Source of the DNA: Paracentrotus lividus
Taxonomy: Eukaryota; Echinodermata; Echinoidea; Camarodonta; Echinidae
DNA length: 64,000 bases
NCBI GenBank assembly: GCA_940671915.1
Contig: CALNVZ010002974.1
Coordinates: 36,292,207 to 36,356,206 of the forward strand
Reading direction: 5' to 3'
Shown here piece after piece: positions 58,201 to 64,000 of the stretch. The first letter of the stretch is position 1, and each line of letters opens with the position of its first letter. A program made the translations under genes and the position numbers. The notes under the pieces are model-generated. The model worked only from the letters and a program-made list of their open reading frames with translations. It was not told the origin of the DNA and did no database searches.

Positions 58201-61200
58201 TGATAATTTACAATCGTCCCAACATATATATCTTTCACCTCTTAATCCTCCCCAATGACCTATTAATTTTGATAGAAATGGTGTCCTACATGACTCTCAT
58301 ATCCAACTATATCACTGATACGGATGGCTGCTGGTCCCAATATTGCTGGATAAACTTCTTCTTCCTTTGTTAGGTTTTTTGGCAATCAGTTATATTTGAC
58401 TATTATCAACAGTGACTTTTCTTCTTATTTATTATTTATTTCTCTCTCTCTTTCATTATTTATTTCTCTCTCTCTTTCTCTCAGATTTTACTGTTTCTTA
58501 ATATTTATTTAAATTGTATTATTTGGATAATATTTCAATGGGTTTTGCATTCATAAAAACATAGAACAAAATAACAGAATTATTTTCTTTATGCTAAATT
58601 GACAGTGAAAACAATCTAAAAACAACCACTTTTAACTGCCATGTTCCACCTGCACTTGCACTGCAAGGTTGGACTATCTCTCAATTTATTTTATTTTTTT
58701 TTTATTTTTTTTTTTGTGCACATTTTATTAATGAATGCATTCTGTAATAAATGCTATTCCTCTCTTATTTATTTTTTATTTTATTTTTTTTCACTTTGCA
58801 GAACTCTGGAGTACATCATCCCAAGATTCCGTTTCTAGGTCTGGTAGGAGAGAAGATCTCTCAGGTAGCTACCTGCTTTGAGAAATCAGTAATCCTCACA
58901 GAATCAGGCAAGGTAAGTTACCAAATACATCGCAGACTGGACCGGAAGTATTTGCAGACAGCATAAATAGCAAATATTATATTAGTGATGACCATTTATG
59001 TAGTTAATGCGTCAACTTGTTTTGCAAGTTCAAGTTTTGTAATGTTTTATTTAAAAAAGTGAAGGTTAATAGAAGTTTCAAACAAATATCACAAATATGT
59101 ATAGGTACTCCTTGAATGGCTACAAGAGGTTTCTAGGACAACTGCCCTATGAACATATACTTCACCAGAAAAAGAAAAAAATATCTCCTAATTCTCCACC
59201 TGATCCTCTCTCTAATTCTAGGGAGGGGAGAGAGGTTCTTGTCTGGATATGCTTTTTGACACATCTGGGTTACAATACATGGATGTGAAATTCCCCATTG
59301 CCCACATTGGCCCATATCTGCTGTGAAGACTGAGTTTGCATGCGTCGCATTTTGATCGCACAACCGGGCACAATAGCTCTGTACAAACTTGAGACGCATA
59401 CAAACTTAGTCTTCATAGCAGAATATGGGCCATTAGGTTTTAGCACTGGCTATGACGACTATTATTCAAAGACTTCAAGGAAAGGATTGTCTTGCAAAAG
59501 TGAATGTAATACTGAATTACATTTAAAGATAGCAAGCAAAATTCAACTTGTACTACACCAAAGGTTTTTCTCAAGTGACCCTATGTTACGTTCTCCCTCA
59601 AAACCTTTTCATTTATCAAACAGATTGCAACAATGATTGATGAGACACTATCACCCATAGCATCTAGACTTGAGCATCCAGCCACTATCTATCAAGAGTT
59701 TGCTTGTGATAAAGTTGTGTCCATTCATACATGTGCGTTGTACACCTGCACGTGGATGGAGTCTGGACACATCTTCTGGTGGTAAGTCTAGTAGTAAATC
59801 TTATTTTATTTATTTTCATCATTGTGGACAATTGTATTGTAAGAATACATTAACTTCGATGTAAGATATTTGTTACATTGTAACTTCACAATGTTGGCTT
59901 ATTCAGAATCTAGGGTAATAAAACTGCATAATTTCCAAAGAACTATGGATGTTCATAAGATCAAGAAAGATTTATCATCCAGTGATAAAGTACAGAACGT
60001 TATTCCATTATCAACCACATTGATATATGTCTTGTTTCATGTCTCTGATTTGGCTGATGATTCATTCAAATTACTCGCTTTGCATTCGCATGTTTCACTT
60101 AGGGAAAGAAAGTCCATAGAATATTTCCTTGAGTCCATTTTCTATGTTTATTTATTGAAACATTTAGCGATTGCTCCACAAAATATATTAGCTATATAAA
60201 AGTTAAATGAATGCTTTAAAGAATAGTGGATCTCATTAAAACATAGTTACAATATGCATTAAATTTTCTCTACCAAAATAATTTCATTTAATTCTATTTA
60301 TTTGTGTAGATAGAGATTGAAAAGTAATTGTCATTAGTGACGTATCATTGTTAACATAATTTTTTACTTATCAACACAAAATGAAGAATAGTGCCTCAGA
60401 GGAATGACCTACAATTGTTTTTGGTATATTCAGGGGTGTTCTGCCGTTGGCTATGAGGAGTAAGGTGTTAGAGAAGGCAAGAGATAGAGCTCGAGCCAAG
60501 AAACGTGAAGCTATGTCATCATCATCATTGAGTGCAGGCACACAGGTAAATTCCTTCATTCTTTCCATCTATTGTTTAGGGAGCAAGGATGTATTCACCT
60601 ATGGTGGTATCTCAGTTCGCCAAAACTACTTTGAGACGGATTTGGGACTACTTTGAATCGGCTTGGAGACGATTTTGCCGCGGAGACGTCTCCAGAATGT
60701 CTCTAAAACGTCTCCTCAGTCCCCGCAAAGTTTCATGAGTAACAGGAATCATGGAAACTACTTTGGGACGTTTTGGGGACTACTTTGAGACAGTTATGAA
60801 AATTGTCGCTGAGACGTCTCTGCGACAGAATAAAATATCAGAAACGTCTCTTATACTTTTCATCCGTCACGGAGACGTCTCCGCAAAATGAGATACCGCC
60901 ATTAGTGTTCTGCATGGGTTTGGAATTGGAGATTAGATTGCTTTGCATGGGTAGTTTGTGGCCCATTCCAGACCTATGCCAGATAAGATAAAGGCTATAT
61001 TAATATAAACAAAAGAGTGTTGTAGCGGGTTGTAATAAACACCATGCTAGCTCACCCTCTTCCAGGATATGCTTTGTGGATAACAATGGCCCCGTTTAAA
61101 TAGCATGTGCTGGACCCAGGCTCAACAGGGTATTAAATTAAAATAGACTTTTACACCAAGTAAATGTATCGTGGCTCCGGTATGGACTTTTCCCCTTGAT

Positions 61201-63158
61201 GATGGGTGTAATTTCGGAGAAAAAAAGAAGATGATACAATGTACATGTTTTTATTTTATTTATTTGTGGGGGTATTTTTTTTAGGCTGTAAAAATGATGA
61301 TAAATCATAAATCAACCTTATCATATTCAAAATCCTTCTTTGGGTGGTTAATGAGGCATTCCTTCAATTTTGCACCTTATAAATATAGTACAATTTATCC
61401 TAAAACTCATGAATCTCTCTTTTGTACATGGATGTTTCACTAGGTAAGATGTATAATGTAAACTTAGAATTTTATATTTCACATAAAACAAAATCATGTT
61501 TTAAGTAACGTTTATTCATTTTTTATATTCAACCCTTCAGCAGACAATTTATGTATAATATCATAACAGACATCCGTGCTGACATTTATTTAATATTGAT
61601 TTCATAGGTTTGCTTGCGTAGCTGCCCCATGTACCACTGTGGTGCGCTGGCTTTCAATGTCAAGAGTGCTCCACCCCGAGTTGGTCAACTGATGGATACC
61701 GCCTGGCACCTGACTGATACCTGTAGGTTCCGCATACGCCGCTCTTCCCTGGACCTCGGTGACACCACCACCAACACCAGCGGTACCCCTGCCAACTCAG
61801 CTGGTGTCCCCCCTGCAAACCGTATGGACACCAAGGAGGAATCGAAGGGAGATGGGGGTAAAGCTGATGCTAGAGGAGATGCGAAGACCGACCGACTTGA
61901 TGTCAAACAAGAAATGGGACCACCACCGTCCCCTGCATCCACTAGCAGCGATGTTTCTATAGTGTCTAGTCCAGCGGCTCATAGTAGGTGTTCTTGTGCA
62001 TTTTCAAGGATTTTAAGGTTATTTGAAGTATCAAGGGATTGAAGCGAAGTGAAGATAGTCAGTTGTCTCACGATGTCCAAAGTTTGACATCGTGAGACAA
62101 TTGATTATCTTCCCTTCGCTTCATTGATTCCACCACGATGATTAATATCTTTAAACTATAAAGGGATTTTAGAACATAAATTTTAATAAAGATGTAAAAT
62201 TACCTTTGATAAATGAGATAAAATGGTGAGTAAAGAAAAAAGAATGATGTACTGATTGTTTCTTAAATCTTTGTCATTTGCAATAAACTGTAGAAGATTT
62301 TTCTTACAATATTATTTACTTACTTGGATCTACCTAAATGTTGAATATTAATGCTAAAGCTTATCACCCCCCCCCCCCCTCATCATATGGGGTAGTCTCT
62401 AGCAGGGTGGAAACTTTAGTGGATCGTTAGCTCTGCTAATCAAAATTCTTTAAATTCAATTTAAATTTCAGGGAGAGGATCCAAGCGCCCCTTATCGTCT
62501 CCAGCCAGGGAGGTGGAGAAGAATGACATAGAGGTTTGGGCACTCACTGATGTGGTCTTTGTGGAAGATATACGCTCAGCTCCAATTGGAAAGGTCGTGA
62601 AGGTAAGTTAAACCTGTCACACAGACATGACTGACCCCATGCCAACAAAAATCTCATCCAAACTTTTATTCCAAGAGATTTGGTACATTTTGGAATGGAT
62701 TTTATTGGTTTATTTAGAAGTGATGTCTAAATTTTTTTGTTTGGGTGTAAAGCAAATATAGACTTAGTTCTTCCCCAATTATAATGGAGAAGTGATCCAA
62801 TATTTTTGCTGGGCTTCATCTCCTTGAAGAGAAAGGGTTAAGATTTTTTTTAAAATTTTCTTTTGATCAGGTTTTAATGTTTGATGTATAGTTTTGGGGC
62901 TTGGGTTAGGAATTTGTTATAAATTGGCAATAGAAGTACTACCGTCAGAGCATATGTGGTCTTATAAATGAACTTGGGAACATCACAATGTAAACCAACC
63001 ACATTATGATCCAAACCATAATCATATTTGATTTGTTTTAGGTTGATGGTGCGTATGCTGCAGTGAAGTTTCCCTCTCTAGAATCAAGCTCCGATCCTTT
63101 AGCGGATGTTGATACATTCCTACAAGACTGTAGATTGCTTCGCAAAGATGAACTTCAG
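49148..63158 (+). CDS. UBR5: UBR5 (HECT E3 ubiquitin ligase), first 15 coding exons
   Basis: Fifteen exons join in phase into 743 codons with no stop. The start ([20 protein letters not shown]) is nearly the human UBR5 start, and an in-frame TAG at 49127 fixes it. Blocks recognised as UBR5: [17 protein letters not shown] (about 53-69), the UBA domain (about 192-233, [30 protein letters not shown]), IDADAMFSE, an RCC1/propeller-like part (GEDLEWW through FWWG, about 362-499), [11 protein letters not shown] and VVFVEDI/GKVVKVDGAY. Known: UBR5 is a roughly 2800-residue, largely nuclear ligase with UBA, UBR-box, MLLE and HECT domains, acting in N-degron and quality-control degradation. Only the N-terminal quarter is here; the UBR box, MLLE and HECT lie beyond the right edge. 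Introns run from about 0.3 to 3.9 kb. Confidence 0.96.
49571..50394. repeat. 167-bp direct duplication flanking a MITE
   Basis: 49571-49737 and 50227-50394 are direct copies, both starting TACTCCCAGATAAAAA and ending GAAAATTTCAATGA, with about 10 percent difference by eye. The element at 49752 lies between them. Confidence 0.85.
49752..50218. mobile_element. MITE with GTGCCCAAGTCTGCGC inverted ends
   Basis: Left GTGCCCAAGTCTGCGC is repeated inverted at the right end (GCGCAGACTTGGGCAC). A second variant, GTGCCCATGTCTGCGC, follows the left end, and its inverse lies at about 50013. No coding capacity. Confidence 0.8.
51156..51803. mobile_element. Element with TAAGGGAGTTTACAG ends and TAA flanks
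   Basis: Left TAAGGGAGTTTACAG and right CTGTAAACTCCCTTA are inverted. TAA stands directly outside both ends (51153-51155 and 51804-51806). A 3-bp TWA duplication is typical of PIF/Harbinger elements (known); the assignment is inference. No transposase. Confidence 0.7.
53079..53123 (+). CDS. UBR5: UBR5 exon 2
   Basis: 45 bases, acceptor TTTGACAG, donor TG/GTGAGT, phases 2 to 2. Encodes [14 protein letters not shown], matching the LREVSEKL block of human UBR5. Confidence 0.92.
53613..53694 (+). CDS. UBR5: UBR5 exon 3
   Basis: Acceptor TTGTGCAG, donor GAG/GTAAGC, ends in phase 0. Encodes [18 protein letters not shown], part of the first propeller-like repeat. Confidence 0.95.
54794..54879 (+). 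CDS. UBR5: UBR5 exon 4
   Basis: Acceptor TTTTATAG, donor GG/GTAAGG, ends in phase 2. Encodes [15 protein letters not shown] and a linker. Confidence 0.95.
55145..55282 (+). CDS. UBR5: UBR5 exon 5
   Basis: Acceptor TTATTTAG, donor GG/GTAAGA, phase 2 at both ends. A Ser-rich linker ([16 protein letters not shown]); serine-rich, poorly conserved sequence is also found here in vertebrate UBR5. Confidence 0.88.
55653..55893 (+). CDS. UBR5: UBR5 exon 6
   Basis: Acceptor CATTGTAG, donor ACT/GTAAGT, ends in phase 0. An Arg/Gly-rich stretch leads into [20 protein letters not shown] and [12 protein letters not shown], the first part of the UBA domain. Confidence 0.96.
56080..56314 (+). CDS. UBR5: UBR5 exon 7
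   Basis: Acceptor TCTTTTCAG, donor G/GTACAT, ends in phase 1. [19 protein letters not shown] completes the UBA domain. An acidic run and [16 protein letters not shown] follow, closely as in human UBR5. Confidence 0.96.
56414..56590. mobile_element. Foldback MITE in UBR5 intron 7
   Basis: Arms of about 70-80 bp pair from TATGGGCCTGTATTCTGAACC inwards to TTTTGTCTGA/TCAGACAAAA around a short loop. The arms are close to identical, so it may be fairly young. Confidence 0.85.
56927..57138 (+). CDS. UBR5: UBR5 exon 8
   Basis: Acceptor CTCATAG, donor AAG/GTATGT, ends in phase 0. Arg/Glu-rich ([12 protein letters not shown]) and a variable linker, then [10 protein letters not shown], the start of the conserved propeller part. 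Confidence 0.93.
57160..57340. repeat. Degenerate TTTGGTCTAA-type tandem repeats
   Basis: About nine irregular units of ATTTGGTCT(A/G)A(T/C) at 15-25-base spacing in intron 8. Confidence 0.7.
57646..57768 (+). CDS. UBR5: UBR5 exon 9
   Basis: Acceptor GCTTTAG, donor GAG/GTAAGA, 41 codons, phase 0 at both ends. Encodes [18 protein letters not shown] and [15 protein letters not shown], conserved with human UBR5. Confidence 0.96.
57825..57952. mobile_element. Small foldback element with GGGCCCTTTCTCGAAA ends
   Basis: Left GGGCCCTTTCTCGAAA pairs with right TTTCGAGAAACAGGGGCC. A C-run precedes it. It is about 60 bases into intron 9. Confidence 0.65.
58802..58912 (+). CDS. UBR5: UBR5 exon 10
   Basis: Acceptor TTTGCAG after a T-rich tract, donor AAG/GTAAGT, 37 codons, phase 0. 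Encodes [20 protein letters not shown], matching the HHPRATFLGLTNEKI block. Confidence 0.95.
59308..59432. mobile_element. Foldback MITE in UBR5 intron 10
   Basis: Left TGGCCCATATCTGCTGTGAA pairs with right TTCATAGCAGAATATGGGCCA, and arms continue through AAGACTGAGTTTG. Same general style as the element at 56414 (GGGCC...ATATTCTG ends), perhaps the same family. Confidence 0.8.
59624..59781 (+). CDS. UBR5: UBR5 exon 11
   Basis: Acceptor CAAACAG, donor TG/GTAAGT, ends in phase 2. Encodes [17 protein letters not shown] and [12 protein letters not shown], matching the human VDETLSSVASKLEH and LHCCALYTC blocks. Confidence 0.96.
60434..60545 (+). CDS. UBR5: UBR5 exon 12
   Basis: Acceptor ATTCAG, donor CAG/GTAAAT, ends in phase 0. 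Completes [20 protein letters not shown], then a basic and Ser-rich linker. Confidence 0.95.
60601..60902. mobile_element. MITE rich in GAGACGTCTC in UBR5 intron 12
   Basis: Ends ATGGTGGTATCTCA and, read back, ATGGCGGTATCTCA. The interior has GAGACGTCTC-type palindromes at least four times, plus GGGACTACTTTGA and AAACTACTTTGGGAC words. No coding capacity. Confidence 0.75.
61608..61983 (+). CDS. UBR5: UBR5 exon 13
   Basis: Acceptor TTCATAG, donor A/GTAGGT, ends in phase 1. [18 protein letters not shown] is conserved. A Thr/Asn/Pro- and Lys/Asp-rich linker of about 60 residues is more variable, and [11 protein letters not shown] near the end matches human UBR5. Confidence 0.95.
62041..62122. 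repeat. Short perfect-looking hairpin in UBR5 intron 13
   Basis: GAAGCGAAGTGAAGATA...GTTGTCTCACGATGTC pairs with GACATCGTGAGACAA...TATCTTCCCTTCGCTTC around an 8-base loop, only about 57 bases after the exon 13 donor. Confidence 0.85.
62472..62602 (+). CDS. UBR5: UBR5 exon 14
   Basis: Acceptor ATTTCAG, donor AAG/GTAAGT, ends in phase 0. Encodes a basic patch ([11 protein letters not shown]) and [18 protein letters not shown]. Confidence 0.95.
63042..63158 (+). CDS. UBR5: UBR5 exon 15
   Basis: Acceptor TGTTTTAG, donor CAG/GTATTT, 39 codons, phase 0. Encodes [12 protein letters not shown] and [13 protein letters not shown] equivalents. The next exon (expected VV.TG-like in UBR5) was not found before the window ends. 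Confidence 0.95.
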
Positions 63159-64000
63159 GTATTTTTTTTCTTTATCATTATCGATTAAAATCTGCTTTTC
63201 TTGTATAAACTGTACAGTGAACCCATTAAAATGAAGCTAATACCCTGTTTCTTTCTTAGCATTAGGTATATAAAACTTTCAGTTTCCAATGGAAAGTTAT
63301 AAGAAACATTACTTTGAAATATCAGAGTTTCTTTATTCAGTTAGCAAATACATGTGTGAACTGAAGTGCAATGTTCCAGCATGGAATCCAGATTAATTTA
63401 ATTTTGTTATACCTTGTTTATATTCAAGGTTCATACGAGTCATGGAAAACCTGGAAAGTTGTGGGATTTCGCTATCTTGTGTTTCAAGCCTTGAAAGTCA
63501 TGGAAAATCTATTTTTCCATTGAAAAGTCATGGAATATCAATATTCAATTTATGTAGCCGAGAGCATTGAGAATCCCAGAGCGTCGTGTGTCCTAGGCAA
63601 GTTCTGGTTCCCAGACATCTTGGTGCAAAATTCTTTGAAAAGCTGTCGAAAGGTCATGAAAAAGTCATGGAATTCTTTATTGAATGGTCATGGAAAGTCA
63701 TGGAATTTAACTTCCAAAAAAGTGTATGAACCCTGAAATTTCTATGATGTCTCTGCCGTAAAAGGTTTGCAAGGAGACTATGAAGCAGGCATTTTTATGT
63801 GTGTGTCTGTGCGGTGATAAAACCATATATCTCAAAAATGTCAGGAGAGCGAAAAAGACATGTCGGCCAACGCACTATAATATATGGGATTGCCTTTTCT
63901 TTTACCCCCTGTAGTGGCTTCAGTTTTGGGGTAAGAGTGCTGGGATTTGGACAGGACTTTACTTGAATGATTTGAATGATTACCTGGAGATAATCAGATA
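63159..64000 (+). other. UBR5 intron 15 (partial)
   Basis: Contains the AAAGTCATGGAA repeats. No further exon could be placed before the edge. Confidence 0.7.
63430..63736. repeat. Degenerate AAAGTCATGGAA repeats
   Basis: About nine AGTCATGGAA/AGTCATGAAA words and TTCCATT counterparts, at irregular spacing, in the intron after exon 15. The frame at 63530-63736 reads through it and is not a gene. Confidence 0.7.

Noticed and set aside
61685-61982. Alternative frames over UBR5 exon 13
   Set aside because: Shadows; the called frame is the one that joins in phase and matches UBR5.
63899-63940. Candidate UBR5 exon 16 near CCCCTGTAG
   Set aside because: Neither the frame after the acceptor nor the following GTAAGA gives a UBR5-like peptide.
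1-64000. tRNA or rRNA genes
   Set aside because: No stretch with convincing tRNA internal promoter boxes and cloverleaf, or rRNA-like sequence, was seen.

Overview
The window is animal nuclear DNA: AT-rich, intron-rich, and full of low-complexity tracts and decayed transposable elements. A corticotropin-releasing-hormone-type neuropeptide precursor, a UBR5 gene with many short exons, and repeat families of a kind common in sea urchins, hemichordates and lancelets together suggest a marine deuterostome invertebrate, most likely an echinoderm. The species is an inference.

Two genes can be supported well. (1) On the + strand, 22400-32352 holds a two-coding-exon precursor for a secreted, C-terminally amidated CRH/urocortin/DH44-type peptide. 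Exon A (22436-22682) carries the signal peptide and spacer. Exon B (32204-32352) carries the whole mature peptide. The intron is about 9.5 kb and includes a 308-base assembly gap (30248-30555). (2) On the + strand, 49148-63158 holds the first 15 coding exons (743 codons) of UBR5, the large HECT-type E3 ubiquitin ligase. They cover its N-terminal propeller-like region and its UBA domain; the gene runs off the right edge. Three possible single exons near the left end (2426-2638 minus, 2686-2768 plus, 8369-8487 minus) are weak and not identified.

Most of the rest is mobile-element debris, much of it as inverted (foldback) structures. At 1-13 kb there is a 26-bp minisatellite with GGCGCC in most units, a decayed LINE 3' end on the minus strand, and two small foldback elements. 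At 13-19.8 kb I see little. At 19.8-30.1 kb there are three large foldback elements (arms about 0.3, 1.05 and 0.42 kb) and a partial fourth, the last three inside the CRH intron. At 30.9-37.2 kb there are TA-flanked elements with CACTGT ends and simple repeats. At 37.4-43.9 kb there is a nested complex: a pair of opposed 15-bp minisatellite arrays, then a 0.8-kb-arm foldback broken by two later insertions. At 45.6-48.3 kb a decayed LINE lies next to a second member of the 5-bp-TSD transposon family. The UBR5 introns carry at least seven small foldback elements.

The two genes lie in the same direction about 17 kb apart and have no evident functional link. Exon boundaries were set by reading splice sites and phases by hand; no alignment or search was run.
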